Of a DNA stretch of 33,693 nucleotides, positions 23,214-31,791 are shown piece by piece; position 1 is the first letter of the stretch, and every line of letters begins with the position of its first letter. The notes under the pieces are model-generated. The model worked only from the letters and a program-made list of their open reading frames with translations, was not told the origin of the DNA and did no database searches. Origin of the DNA: an uncultured Clostridia bacterium (GTDB lineage Bacteria > Bacillota > Clostridia > Oscillospirales > Ruminococcaceae); NCBI GenBank assembly GCA_947649285.1, contig CANSRB010000011.1, forward strand, positions 1-33,693. Reading direction: 5' to 3'. The position numbers and the translations under genes are program-made.

Positions 23214-24011
23214 ATGATTATTTATCCAGCGATTGATATTCAGGGCGGCGAATGCGTCCGTCTGACGAAAGGGAACTTTGAAACTGCGGAAAGGGTGGCG
23301 GAAGACCCCTTGAAAACCGCTTTGGAATTTAAGGCGGCCGGGGCGGAATACCTGCATATGGTGGATCTTGACGGCGCCAAAACCGCCCGGATGCAGAACC
23401 GTGAGGTATTCGTCACGGTGGCGGCGGAAAGCGGACTGAAGGTGCAGGTTGGCGGCGGCATCCGGGATCAGGACGCAGCGGCTTATTATCTGGAGCATGG
23501 AATTGACCGGGTCATTTTGGGGTCCATTGCCGTGAAAAACCCAAAGCTGCTGGCCGAATTGGTGCGGGAATACGGCGAAAGGATTGTCGTCGGCATTGAC
23601 GCGGAGGACGGTATGGTTAAAACTGAAGGATGGCTGGCGGCCGGACGGGTGAATTTCCTGACCCTTGCCAAGGAAATGGCTCATATCGGCGTGCGGCAGA
23701 TCATTTATACCGACATTTCCAAGGACGGCACATTGACGGGCCCGAATTTGGCCGACCTGAAAAAGCTGCGGGATAGTGTCCGGCTGGGGATTATCGCTTC
23801 CGGCGGCATTTCCAATATTGACGATATCCGTGCATTGGCCAAGCTACGGATGCAGGGGGCCATCTGTGGGAAATCCCTTTATCATAAAACGCTGGATTTA
23901 GCGGAAGCAATCCGGATAGGGGAAGAAACGGTCCCGCCTCCAGCTAAGTCTGTCCGGGCTTCCCGGCCCAAAAAGCCGGAAAATCGCCCGGCTAAAACTC
24001 CGAAAGAATAA
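23214..24011 (+). CDS. hisA: ProFAR isomerase (HisA) with a basic Pro/Lys-rich tail
   Basis: HisA isomerises ProFAR to PRFAR by an Amadori rearrangement on a (beta/alpha)8 barrel. The protein begins [17 protein letters not shown] with the catalytic Asp (about residue 8), has the phosphate loops VQVGGGIRD (about 79-87) and [10 protein letters not shown] (about 199-208), and the second catalytic region [14 protein letters not shown] (about 163-176). The barrel ends near GEETV at about 242. About 22 further residues ([19 protein letters not shown] and a few more) are rich in Pro, Lys and Arg and are not usual for HisA. The start is ATG 23214 after AAAGGAAG; the track's TTG 23211 is rejected. Confidence 0.95.
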   Translation: MIIYPAIDIQGGECVRLTKGNFETAERVAEDPLKTALEFKAAGAEYLHMVDLDGAKTARMQNREVFVTVAAESGLKVQVGGGIRDQDAAAYYLEHGIDRVILGSIAVKNPKLLAELVREYGERIVVGIDAEDGMVKTEGWLAAGRVNFLTLAKEMAHIGVRQIIYTDISKDGTLTGPNLADLKKLRDSVRLGIIASGGISNIDDIRALAKLRMQGAICGKSLYHKTLDLAEAIRIGEETVPPPAKSVRASRPKKPENRPAKTPKE

Positions 24012-24025
24012 CGGGAGGTAGGGCT

Positions 24026-24802
24026 ATGCTTTCGAAACGGATTATCCCTTGTTTGGATGTGAAAAACGGCCGGGTCGTGAAGGGGATCAACTTTGTCGGC
24101 TTAAAAGAGGTCGGCGATCCGGTGGAGTGCGCACGGGAATACTATTGCCAGGGCGCGGATGAAATTGTCTTTTTGGATATTACGGCGACCCATGAGGAAC
24201 GGGACACCATGATTGATGTAGTGCGTGAAACAGCCCGCCAGGTGTTTGTCCCGCTGACCGTCGGAGGCGGTATTCGGGAGATTGAGGATTTCCGCCGTCT
24301 GCTCCGCGCCGGTGCGGATAAAATCTCGGTGAATTCCTCGGCAGTCAAAAACCCGCAGCTGATCTCAGACGCAGCTCAACTGTTTGGCAGCCAATGCGTT
24401 GTAGCGGCGATCGATGCCAAGCGGGTGGACAGAAGCTTCCATGTGGTGGTCAATGGCGGACGGATCGATACCGGGCTGGACGCGATTCAATGGGCGAAAG
24501 AGGTTCAGGAGCGGGGAGCAGGGGAAATCCTGCTGACCTCGATGGATGCGGACGGTACCAAGGAGGGCTTCGATATCGAGCTGCTGAACGCGGTTTGCGA
24601 GGTGGTGTCGATCCCGGTGATCGCTTCGGGCGGTTGCGGCCAGCTGAAACACTTTTCGAAGGTTTTTCTGGAGTCCGGGGCAGATGCGGCGCTGGCAGCG
24701 TCCCTGTTCCACTATAAGGAGCTGACGGTGGAGCAGGTGAAAACCCATCTCGCTGAAAAAGGAATCCCGGTACGCCGGCTGAAAGGATCGGAATGCGAAT
24801 GA
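24026..24802 (+). CDS. hisF: Imidazole glycerol phosphate synthase, cyclase subunit
   Basis: HisF uses PRFAR and ammonia from HisH to make imidazoleglycerol phosphate and AICAR. The 258-residue (beta/alpha)8 barrel starts [20 protein letters not shown] with the catalytic Asp (about 11), has [11 protein letters not shown] (about 49-59), the phosphate loop [11 protein letters not shown] (about 79-89), [15 protein letters not shown] with the second Asp (about 171-185) and [12 protein letters not shown] (about 201-212). GGGAGG-like AGGGAGGTAGG precedes the ATG. Its last ten bases overlap hisI. Confidence 0.97.
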   Translation: MLSKRIIPCLDVKNGRVVKGINFVGLKEVGDPVECAREYYCQGADEIVFLDITATHEERDTMIDVVRETARQVFVPLTVGGGIREIEDFRRLLRAGADKISVNSSAVKNPQLISDAAQLFGSQCVVAAIDAKRVDRSFHVVVNGGRIDTGLDAIQWAKEVQERGAGEILLTSMDADGTKEGFDIELLNAVCEVVSIPVIASGGCGQLKHFSKVFLESGADAALAASLFHYKELTVEQVKTHLAEKGIPVRRLKGSECE

Positions 24803-25131
24803 ATCTGGAACGTTATTTTGCGAAGTCGGAGTTGATTCCGGCGATTATTGTAGAGGACTCGACCCGTGAGGTTCTGATGCTGGCCTATATGAACCGGGAG
24901 AGTATGGCCAAGACGCTGGAAACCGGATATACCTGGTTTTATTCCCGTTCCCGGCAGGAGCTGTGGAATAAGGGCGCGACCAGCGGTCACCTTCAGCGGG
25001 TGATTTCGATCATGGGGGATTGCGACGACGATACCCTTCTCATCCGGGTGGAGCAGACGGGGGCGGCCTGCCATACAGGGAACCACAGCTGCTTTTTCCA
25101 GCCGGTTTTGATAAAAGGAAAGGAGGAATAA
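24793..25131 (+). CDS. hisI: Phosphoribosyl-AMP cyclohydrolase
   Basis: This zinc enzyme opens the purine ring of phosphoribosyl-AMP. The 112-residue product has [19 protein letters not shown] (about 27-45), [19 protein letters not shown] (about 48-66), the metal-binding DCDDDTLL (about 76-83) and [13 protein letters not shown] (about 90-102) with conserved cysteines. It is a separate gene rather than a HisIE fusion. The ATG at 24793 lies inside hisF with AAAGG upstream. A second in-frame ATG two codons later is possible. Confidence 0.96.
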   Translation: MRMNLERYFAKSELIPAIIVEDSTREVLMLAYMNRESMAKTLETGYTWFYSRSRQELWNKGATSGHLQRVISIMGDCDDDTLLIRVEQTGAACHTGNHSCFFQPVLIKGKEE

Positions 25132-25133
25132 AA

Positions 25134-25466
25134 ATGGCCTATGAAAATGCGCTGGCTGAGCTGAGCCAGGTGATTGCTTCCCGGAAAGCCCATCCGGAGG
25201 AGGGCTCTTATACCTGCTATCTTTTTGAAAAGGGGCTGGATAAGATCCTCAAAAAATGCGGGGAAGAAAACGCCGAAATGATTATCGCGGCCAAAAACCA
25301 CGACCCGGAAGAGCTGGCCAATGAAATCTGCGATTTGTTTTACCATGTCCTGGTTTTAATGGAACAGGAGGGGCTTCCCCTGGAACGGGTGTTGGAAATC
25401 CTGGACCAGCGGAGTAAGAAAATCGGGAACCTGAAGCAATTCCATCAGGTGGACCGCAATACCTGA
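25134..25466 (+). CDS. hisE: Phosphoribosyl-ATP pyrophosphatase
   Basis: HisE hydrolyses phosphoribosyl-ATP to phosphoribosyl-AMP, the second histidine step. The 110-residue MazG-type all-alpha protein shows KCGEENAEMIIAAKN (about 41-55) and LANEICDLFYHVLVLM (about 61-76), which hold the acidic metal ligands. The start ATG 25134 follows AAAGGAGGA, and the ORF-track start at 25020 is rejected because it overlaps hisI in another frame. It is the last his gene. No clear terminator is visible before the following transporter gene, 68 bases away. Confidence 0.95.
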   Translation: MAYENALAELSQVIASRKAHPEEGSYTCYLFEKGLDKILKKCGEENAEMIIAAKNHDPEELANEICDLFYHVLVLMEQEGLPLERVLEILDQRSKKIGNLKQFHQVDRNT

Positions 25467-25534
25467 CCTGCCGCCGCATAACCTCCCTGCTGCCTGCATA
25501 TGTTGAAAAGAAGGAACAACAGGGGGCGGTAACT

Positions 25535-26899
25535 ATGGATCAGATACTGGGAACGCTGAACCGCTTTTTGACGGGGCCGATTATGGTCTGGAGCGTATTG
25601 GCCGTCGGGGTATATCTTACCTTCTGCACAGGCGGCGTCCAGTTCCGGTATTTTGGCCGGATGCTTCGGGAAACGCTGGGCAGGCTGTTTTCCCGCTCCA
25701 AGTCAAAAAGGGGAGGGATTACGCCGTTTCAGGCGATGACGGCCGCGCTTTCGGGAACGCTTGGGACGGGGAATATTGCAGGAGTCGCCGCGGCGGTTTC
25801 GGTAGGAGGGGCTGGGGCCTTATTCTGGATGTGGATGAGTGCCCTGTTTGGGATGGCGACGAAATATACGGAAATTGTGCTGGCGGTTGCCTACCGCAAA
25901 AAAATGCCGGATGGGCAGTATCGAGGCGGGCCGATGTGTTATTTGCCTGCCGCGTTTTGCCGTACGCCGAAACTGGGCCAAAAAATGGCCGCTTTTTTTT
26001 CGGTTTGTTGTTTGGGTGCCAGTTTTTTTATGGGGAATATGGTACAGTCGAATACGGCTGCGGCTGCGCTTTCAGCGGTTTTCCCAATCCCTTCGTCCGG
26101 GCTGAAAATCTGCTTTGCCGTCATTACCCTGCTGGTGGGAGTGGTCATCTTCGGGGGCTTGAAGCGGATTACCCGGACAACGGAATGGCTCATCCCGTTG
26201 CTGTCCTTGATTTATATGGCCGGCTGTGTATTTGTTATTGTGCGGAATGCGGAAGGCCTTCCCGCTGTATGGCAAGAAATCTGGGAATCGGCCTTTTCGG
26301 TTCCGAGTGCGGCGGGAGGGGTTGGCGGGTTCCTCCTGAACCGCAGTGTAAAGGTTGGGATCACCCGCGGGATTTTTACCAATGAGGCGGGTTTGGGTTC
26401 TGCCCCTATCGTCCATGCGTCGGCGGAGACGCCCTCCCCGGCGCATCAGGGGCTTTGGGGGATGTTCGAAGTATTTCTGGATACCATCGTCTTTTGTTCC
26501 CTGACGGGCTTTGTAGTGCTGCTGTCCGGCTTCCATCGGGAAGGGATACGCGATGGGGCCGCCTTGACGCTGCGGGCTTTTGAGCAAAGCCTGGGCAGCG
26601 GGGCGGCTGTATTGATCGGCGGCTCAACGGTTTTTTTTGCTTTGGCAACGATCCTCGGATGGAATTATTATGGGGAGACCTGTGTCCGTACTCTTTTTCC
26701 CAAGAGAGAGGATTGGGCGGTTTCCTGCTATCGTGTTTGCTATATGCTGGCGGTGTATCTGGGCGCTGTAACGGCTCTGGACCTGGTATGGGGATTATCC
26801 GATCTATTCAATGGGCTGATGATGCTGCCCAACCTTTGTGGGATACTGCTTCTTTCAGGCAAAGTGCGTAAAGAAAACCGGGCTTTGTCTAAAAAATAA
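25535..26899 (+). CDS. Sodium:alanine/glycine symporter (AGCS family)
   Basis: This 454-residue membrane transporter imports small neutral amino acids with sodium or protons. It shows about ten or eleven hydrophobic helices. The family pattern TAALSGTLGTGNIAGVAAAV (about 70-89), SALFGMATKYTEIVLAV (about 102-118) and GGPMCYLPA (about 131-139) are typical, as are GNMVQSNTAAAALSAVFP (about 167-184) and FTNEAGLGSAPIVHA (about 280-294). The ATG follows a weak GGGGGCGG site. It has the same strand as the his operon and may be read through from it, but substrate use as an alanine or glycine carrier is inferred from the family only. Confidence 0.92.
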   Translation: MDQILGTLNRFLTGPIMVWSVLAVGVYLTFCTGGVQFRYFGRMLRETLGRLFSRSKSKRGGITPFQAMTAALSGTLGTGNIAGVAAAVSVGGAGALFWMWMSALFGMATKYTEIVLAVAYRKKMPDGQYRGGPMCYLPAAFCRTPKLGQKMAAFFSVCCLGASFFMGNMVQSNTAAAALSAVFPIPSSGLKICFAVITLLVGVVIFGGLKRITRTTEWLIPLLSLIYMAGCVFVIVRNAEGLPAVWQEIWESAFSVPSAAGGVGGFLLNRSVKVGITRGIFTNEAGLGSAPIVHASAETPSPAHQGLWGMFEVFLDTIVFCSLTGFVVLLSGFHREGIRDGAALTLRAFEQSLGSGAAVLIGGSTVFFALATILGWNYYGETCVRTLFPKREDWAVSCYRVCYMLAVYLGAVTALDLVWGLSDLFNGLMMLPNLCGILLLSGKVRKENRALSKK

Positions 26900-26938
26900 A
26901 GGGAATATGTCAAAAAATCTTTCATTTTGGAAAATTAC

Positions 26939-26989
26939 TTGCGGTTTGTGCGGAACTATGCTATATTTGTATTCATACTAAATACAAAT
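26939..26989 (+). promoter_or_regulatory. Promoter with overlapping perfect inverted repeat, upstream of ACT-hom-thrB-lysC
   Basis: TTGCGG (26939-26944), a 17-base spacer and TATATT (26962-26967) form a promoter. A perfect 9-bp inverted repeat ATTTGTATT-CATACTA-AATACAAAT (26965-26989) overlaps the -10 element and the start site, the usual place for a repressor operator. It could also form a 5' mRNA hairpin. Confidence 0.65.
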
Positions 26990-27009
26990 GTGTTCAAGAG
27001 GTGAACTCG

Positions 27010-27438
27010 ATGCAGGAACAGCTGGTGCTGGTGGATCAACAAGTACTTCCCGAGGTGTTTTCCAAGGTTCTTCTGGCAAAATCCTTCCTTTCTAAAGACA
27101 TGGCGCGGAATTCAACCGAGGCCTGCCGGATGGCTGGGCTTTCCCGAAGCGCTTTTTATAAGTATAAAGACAGCGTCTATTTTTATGAGGATAAAAGCAG
27201 CCGCCAGGTCAGGACCTATTCGCTCTGGCTTTCGGATGATCCGGGGGTTTTAGCAAAGCTGCTGGAGAAATTGTCCTCTTACCGGGTCAATGTGCTGACA
27301 GTGAATCAAAATATCCCGGTGGACCGGGTAGCGCTGGTCACGCTTTCGTTCCGGATTGGGGACAGCGAAGCGGATCTGGAACAGCTCCATGAAGAGCTCC
27401 AGCGTATTCCGGGCGTAGTGAAAGCGAAACGAATCTGA
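27010..27438 (+). CDS. ACT-domain protein of the PheB/UPF0735 type
   Basis: The 142-residue protein has an N-terminal helical part with ARNSTEACRMAGLSRSAFYKYKD (about 33-55), resembling a helix-turn-helix. A C-terminal ACT domain (about 67-140) starts TYSLWLSDDPGVLAKLLEKL. ACT domains bind amino acids, so a sensor or regulator role is plausible, but no experiment-based role of this family is clear to me. Its position directly before homoserine dehydrogenase, recurrent in Firmicutes, suggests control of aspartate-family flux. The start ATG 27010 follows AGAGGTG; the track's GTG at 27001 is too close to that site. The overlapping dyad at its promoter makes self-regulation possible. Confidence 0.85.
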   Translation: MQEQLVLVDQQVLPEVFSKVLLAKSFLSKDMARNSTEACRMAGLSRSAFYKYKDSVYFYEDKSSRQVRTYSLWLSDDPGVLAKLLEKLSSYRVNVLTVNQNIPVDRVALVTLSFRIGDSEADLEQLHEELQRIPGVVKAKRI

Positions 27439-27524
27439 CCCGCGGGCTTGCAGCCAGCTGGGGAACCCAGGAAAAGGGCCGCCGTTTTTCGCAGGGATTA
27501 TAAAACGAGGAATGAGGAAACAAC

Positions 27525-28760
27525 ATGGCAAAAATTGCAGTATTAGGACATGGGGTCGTCGGTTCGGGCGTTTGTGAATTGGTGCGGGATAACCAGCAAA
27601 GCATCTGCCGCCGGGCGGGCCAGCCGATTGAAGTGAAGCGGATTTTGGATTTGCGCCGTTTTGACGGGCTGGATTACAGTGACCGCTTTACAACGGATTT
27701 TAACGAGATTCTTTCTGATGATGAAATTACCATTGTAGTTGAAGTGATGGGGGGACTTTCTCCTGCGTACGAATACGCGTCGGCCGCCCTCTGCCAGGGG
27801 AAAAGCGTTGTGACCTCCAATAAAGAACTGGTTGCCGCAAAAGGTGCGGAGCTGCTCCGCCTGGCCAAGGAGCACAACTGCAATTTTTATTTTGAAGCGT
27901 CGGTTGGCGGGGGGATCCCGATTATCCGCCCGATGCATCTCTGTTTGGCCGCGAATGAAATTGATGAAATTGCCGGTATCCTGAACGGGACGACCAATTT
28001 CATCCTGACCAAGATGATCAAGGAGCAGATGGACTTTGATACGGCACTGAAATTGGCGCAGGATCTGGGCTATGCGGAACGGAACCCCTCTGCCGATGTG
28101 GACGGGCATGACGCCTGCCGGAAGATCTGTATCCTGGCTTCCCTGGCATTCGGGCGGCATATCCATCCGGAAAACGTGCATACCGAAGGGATTACGGCCA
28201 TCACTCCGGAAGATGTAGACTATGCGGCAAATTGGGGCGGCGTGATCAAGCTGATCGGCCGGGCGCGGAAAACGGAGGATGGGAAGGTTGAATGCCTGGT
28301 AGCCCCGTCCTTTGTCCATGGGGAAAGCCAGCTGGCCAATATTGATGATGTATTCAATGGGGTCTTAGTCCGCGGGAATGCAACGGGCGATGTGGTGTTC
28401 TACGGCAAGGGGGCTGGGAAGCTGCCTACGGCCAGCGCGGTTGTCGCCGACGTCATTGATGTGACGAAATCCCCGGCAACCAGCAAATCCCTCACCTGGG
28501 CGGAATGTGAGGAAAATATTGTCGAACCGTTTGAAAATACCTTCAGCGCGCATTATGTCCGTGTAAATGGTGTAAAAGCGCGGAAGGCGGTCGAGAACCT
28601 GTTTGTCAACGCGGCTTTCTTAAACCGCAAGGGACAGCCCGGAGGGGAAGAAGCTTTTGTAACCGAAGTGATGCTGGAGAGCCAGTTCCTGAATTGCCTG
28701 ACACAGCTGGAGGGTCTGGGCGTGCAGGTATTGGCACATCTGCGGATTGTGGAGGACTGA
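27525..28760 (+). CDS. hom: Homoserine dehydrogenase
   Basis: This enzyme reduces aspartate semialdehyde to homoserine with NAD(P)H, the branch to threonine and methionine. The 411-residue protein has the Rossmann motif VLGHGVVGSGV (about 5-15), TSNKELVAAKG (about 98-108), the EASVGGGIPIIRPM catalytic segment (about 124-137), LNGTTNFILTKM (about 152-163) and GYAERNPSADVDGHDA (about 184-199) with catalytic Asp/Lys region following. A shortened ACT-like C-terminus is present (SAHYVRVNG onward), somewhat smaller than the common 430-residue form. The ATG follows GAGGAATGAGG. thrB starts two bases after its stop. Confidence 0.95.
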   Translation: MAKIAVLGHGVVGSGVCELVRDNQQSICRRAGQPIEVKRILDLRRFDGLDYSDRFTTDFNEILSDDEITIVVEVMGGLSPAYEYASAALCQGKSVVTSNKELVAAKGAELLRLAKEHNCNFYFEASVGGGIPIIRPMHLCLAANEIDEIAGILNGTTNFILTKMIKEQMDFDTALKLAQDLGYAERNPSADVDGHDACRKICILASLAFGRHIHPENVHTEGITAITPEDVDYAANWGGVIKLIGRARKTEDGKVECLVAPSFVHGESQLANIDDVFNGVLVRGNATGDVVFYGKGAGKLPTASAVVADVIDVTKSPATSKSLTWAECEENIVEPFENTFSAHYVRVNGVKARKAVENLFVNAAFLNRKGQPGGEEAFVTEVMLESQFLNCLTQLEGLGVQVLAHLRIVED

Positions 28761-28762
28761 GG

Positions 28763-29653
28763 ATGATTCGAATTCGTGTTCCTGCGACCAGCGCCAATCT
28801 GGGCGCCGGGTTTGACTGTTTGGGCTTGGCGGTGAACCTGTATAATTATATGGATATGGCGGAATCGGACAGCATCGAAATAGCTTCTACAGATGGGACC
28901 TGGGTTCCTACCACCAAGGAAAATATGATTTATTCCTCAGCCGAGCATCTCTACCGGCTTTGCGGGAAAACCCTGCCCGGACTGCGGATTTTGCAGGAAA
29001 ATAACGTCCCGATGACGCGGGGGCTTGGTTCCAGCTCCGCCTGTATTATCGGAGGCTTGGTAGGGGCGAATACGCTGCTGGGTTCCCCGTTTTCCAAGGC
29101 GGAGCTGGTGAATATTGCGTCCGGCTTGGAGGGCCACCCGGATAATACAACCCCTGCTTTGCTGGGCGGGATTGTGACCTCTGTCCTGGAAGGGGACAAG
29201 GTGTATTGGGTGAAGCAGGAGGTGCAGAATACGCTTCGTCTGGTTGCCATTATCCCGGACTTTAAGGTCAGCACCGAGATGGCTCGGAGGGTGCTTCCGC
29301 AGGAAATCGCCCATCAGGACGCGCGGTATAATCTGGCCAGAGCGGCGCTGTTCTCCGCTTCGCTGCTTCAGGGGAAGTATGAAAATTTGAAAATTGCGGT
29401 TGGCGACCGCCTTCATCAGCCTTACCGGATGCCGCTGATTAAACACGCGGATGAGGTGTTCCGGTTTGCTTATGAGTTGGGCGCCTATGCGGTTTATATC
29501 AGCGGGGCCGGCCCGACGATGATGGCGGTTGTATCGGGAGAAGATGCGGATTTCGCGCCGAAGCTGCGCAGCTATCTGGGGAAACTGGAGCTGGACGGCT
29601 GGGGGATCCGGGAGCTTTCGATTGATAATGTAGGCACGATTGTCAGTACCTGA
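28763..29653 (+). CDS. thrB: Homoserine kinase
   Basis: ThrB phosphorylates homoserine for threonine synthesis. The 296-residue GHMP-family kinase shows RVPATSANLGAGFDCLGLA (about 4-22), the ATP loop TRGLGSSSACIIGGLVGAN (about 87-105), GHPDNTTPALLGG (about 121-133) and the C-terminal YISGAGPTMMAV motif (about 245-256). I use ATG 28763 with GTGGAGGACTGAGG upstream; the ORF-track start at 28694 lies deep inside hom. Neither threonine synthase nor aspartate-semialdehyde dehydrogenase is present in the window, so those steps must lie elsewhere. Confidence 0.97.
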   Translation: MIRIRVPATSANLGAGFDCLGLAVNLYNYMDMAESDSIEIASTDGTWVPTTKENMIYSSAEHLYRLCGKTLPGLRILQENNVPMTRGLGSSSACIIGGLVGANTLLGSPFSKAELVNIASGLEGHPDNTTPALLGGIVTSVLEGDKVYWVKQEVQNTLRLVAIIPDFKVSTEMARRVLPQEIAHQDARYNLARAALFSASLLQGKYENLKIAVGDRLHQPYRMPLIKHADEVFRFAYELGAYAVYISGAGPTMMAVVSGEDADFAPKLRSYLGKLELDGWGIRELSIDNVGTIVST

Positions 29654-29713
29654 CATAGTATAAAAGGGAAACTGGGATCAATCTTATAGGAGAATATTCG
29701 AGGAGGTTTGGCA

Positions 29714-30928
29714 ATGGGACTTATTGTACAAAAATTTGGCGGCAGTTCTGTCCGGGACAAAGAACGGATCTTCAATGTGGCGAAAATTATTACAGATACC
29801 TATAAAGCTGGAAATGAAGTGGTGGTAGTGGTCAGCGCCCAGGGGGATACGACGGACGATTTGATCGCGAAAGCCTGTGAAATTAACGAAAATGCCTCTA
29901 AACGGGAGATGGATATGCTGCTTTCCACAGGGGAGCAAATTTCCATATCCCTGCTGGCAATGGCGATTGAAAAAATGGGATTCCCAGTTGTTTCCCTGAC
30001 GGGATGGCAGGCAGGCTTCCTGACCCGTTCCAATCACGGGGCAGCCCGGATCCGCCGGATCAAGGGGGAACGTGTCCGCCGCGAGCTGGACAACAACAAT
30101 ATTGTTGTTGTAGCCGGTTTCCAGGGCTTGAACCGCTTTGATGATATTACCACCTTGGGGCGGGGCGGCTCGGATACCAGTGCTGTAGCGCTGGCGGCGG
30201 AGCTGCGGGCGGATCGCTGCCAGATTTACACGGATGTGGACGGCGTTTATACAGCGGATCCCCGGATCGTCAAAGATGCGGTGAAGCTGGATGAGATTTC
30301 CTATGACGAAATGCTGGAGCTGGCTTCTTTGGGCGCGGGGGTCTTACATAACCGTTCGGTGGAGATGGCGAAAAAATATCATGTGAATATTGAAGTGTTG
30401 TCAAGCCTGGAGCAGAAGCCGGGTACGATCGTGAAGGAGGCAGTTAAAGTGGAGAAATTGTTGATTAAAGGGGTTACCAAAGATGAAAATGTTGCTCGGA
30501 TTGCGCTGATCGGCCTGCCGGACACTCCGGGTATTGCATTTAAGATTTTCTCCTTGCTGGCAAGCAAGAAAATCAACGTGGATATTATTTTGCAGTCCAT
30601 CGGCCGCCACAATACCAAAGATATCAGCTTTACGGTCCCGCTGTCGGATAAAGACGCCGCTTTGGCGCTGCTGCATGAAAAATTTGACGTCGTTGGCGCG
30701 GAGCGGATCGAAGCGGACGACAACGTGGTCAAGGTTTCCATTGTCGGTGCGGGAATGCAGTACAACCCGGGTGTCGCTTCTAAGATGTTTGAGGCTTTGT
30801 ACGATGCGAATATCAATATCCAGATGATTTCGACTTCAGAGATCAAGATTTCTGTTTTGATTGAGCGGAAGGACGCGGATCGGGCGGTAGTATCCATCCA
30901 TGACGCTTTTGACTTTAAGGATAACTAA
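29714..30928 (+). CDS. lysC: Aspartate kinase
   Basis: Aspartokinase makes aspartyl phosphate, the first step to lysine, threonine, methionine and diaminopimelate. The 404-residue protein starts MGLIVQKFGGSSVRDKERI, has LSTGEQISISLLA (about 74-86) and TTLGRGGSDTSAVALAAEL (about 148-166), and TDVDGVYTADPRIV (about 173-186). Two ACT domains follow (about 260-335 and 340-400), which give amino-acid feedback. The start ATG 29714 has AGGAGG upstream. It shares the strand and operon with hom and thrB, 60 bases downstream. Which end product inhibits it cannot be told from sequence. Confidence 0.95.
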   Translation: MGLIVQKFGGSSVRDKERIFNVAKIITDTYKAGNEVVVVVSAQGDTTDDLIAKACEINENASKREMDMLLSTGEQISISLLAMAIEKMGFPVVSLTGWQAGFLTRSNHGAARIRRIKGERVRRELDNNNIVVVAGFQGLNRFDDITTLGRGGSDTSAVALAAELRADRCQIYTDVDGVYTADPRIVKDAVKLDEISYDEMLELASLGAGVLHNRSVEMAKKYHVNIEVLSSLEQKPGTIVKEAVKVEKLLIKGVTKDENVARIALIGLPDTPGIAFKIFSLLASKKINVDIILQSIGRHNTKDISFTVPLSDKDAALALLHEKFDVVGAERIEADDNVVKVSIVGAGMQYNPGVASKMFEALYDANINIQMISTSEIKISVLIERKDADRAVVSIHDAFDFKDN

Positions 30929-30931
30929 GCG

Positions 30932-31204
30932 ATGAAATCCAATCTTTACCGGGCGCTGTTTTTTGGCGGGATGCTTTTCTCGATTGCAGCTAATCTCTGC
31001 TCTATTTTGGGGGTTCTGACCCCTGCGCAGTGGCGGTGGACGCTTCCGGTCCTGCTGCTCTTATTTCTGGGGCTTTGGATTGCAGCCCGCCGGAAAAAAA
31101 CGGAACTCTTTGATTTGGTGGAAACCCGGCTTCAAAAGGGGGTTCTTTTGTCCACCGTGGTATTATGGGCGGCTACTTTTTTCATCGCCGCTGTCAAAAA
31201 ATAG
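30932..31204 (+). CDS. Small membrane protein of unknown function
   Basis: I do not recognise a family. The 90-residue product is mostly hydrophobic with three likely membrane helices: about 6-28, about 36-52 (LPVLLLLFLGLWIAA), and about 70-87 (GVLLSTVVLWAATFFIAAV). A charged loop RRKKTELFDLVETRLQK lies between the second and third helices. It begins three bases after the lysC stop with AAGGATAA upstream, and a strong terminator follows its stop, so it is the last gene of the ACT-hom-thrB-lysC transcript. A role in transport or anchoring is not supported by anything visible. Confidence 0.7.
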   Translation: MKSNLYRALFFGGMLFSIAANLCSILGVLTPAQWRWTLPVLLLLFLGLWIAARRKKTELFDLVETRLQKGVLLSTVVLWAATFFIAAVKK

Positions 31205-31211
31205 GATCAGG

Positions 31212-31241
31212 CGCAGCTGAAAAATTCGGCTGCGTTTTTTT
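31212..31241 (+). terminator. Intrinsic terminator of the hom-thrB-lysC operon
   Basis: CGCAGCTGAA and TTCGGCTGCG pair over ten positions (one G-U) with an AAA loop, directly followed by TTTTTTT. Confidence 0.9.
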
Positions 31242-31311
31242 GTGCCAAGGCATGGATTCCGAGGTTTCTGCATATACTCAAGTAACTTACAGCGAGAGGT
31301 GCGGAAACGCC

Positions 31312-31791
31312 ATGTTTATTGTTTCGATGAAGCCAAACGTAAAAAAGATCTTCCTGTTTCTGCTGTTCGGGACGGCGATCGGAGTTTCATTCTATCTTCT
31401 CTTTCAAGGAAGCCTGGTCACAGAGGCCGCTAAAAAGTCAGCAGCAGTTTTAACGGCAAGAAGCAATGAAGAGCGGATCACCTATTTGAAAACATATGGA
31501 TGGGAAGTAGGGTCGGAGCCGATCGAAATTTCAGAGGTGGCCATACCGGTAGAATTTGGAAAAGTCTATCAGGAATACAATAAAATCCAGAAAAAGCAGG
31601 GATTTGACCTTTCTGATTATGCAGGACGGAAAGTCCGGCGTTATACTTATGAAGTCACCAATTATCCGGATTATCCGGAAGATATCCGGGCCAATCTGCT
31701 GGTTTGTGAAGGTGTTATTATCGGAGGTGATATCTGCTCGATCCGCCTGGATGGATTTATGCACGGCTTTGCCCGTCCGAAATCCAGTTAG
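31312..31791 (+). CDS. DUF4830-like membrane-anchored protein, stop codon inside a MITE end
   Basis: The 159-residue protein has a short basic N-terminus and one membrane helix (about 12-31, KIFLFLLFGTAIGVSFYLLF), then an outside domain. That domain contains ITYLKTYGWEVGSEPIEI (about 56-73), a VYQEYNKIQKKQGFDLSDY stretch (about 85-103), VRRYTYEVTNYPDYPEDIRA (about 108-127) and IIGGDICSIRLDGFMHGF (about 136-153). This pattern fits the uncharacterised DUF4830 family of Clostridia. I start at ATG 31312 with GAGAGGTG upstream; ATG 31327 is possible, and the track start at 31165 is not supported. The TAG stop (31789-31791) uses the first bases of the neighbouring MITE-like repeat, so the last residues may have been changed by insertion. 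Function is unknown. Confidence 0.75.
   Translation: MFIVSMKPNVKKIFLFLLFGTAIGVSFYLLFQGSLVTEAAKKSAAVLTARSNEERITYLKTYGWEVGSEPIEISEVAIPVEFGKVYQEYNKIQKKQGFDLSDYAGRKVRRYTYEVTNYPDYPEDIRANLLVCEGVIIGGDICSIRLDGFMHGFARPKSS

Noticed and set aside
27543-28319. 258-residue minus-strand ORF inside hom
   Set aside because: It is antisense to a clear homoserine dehydrogenase.
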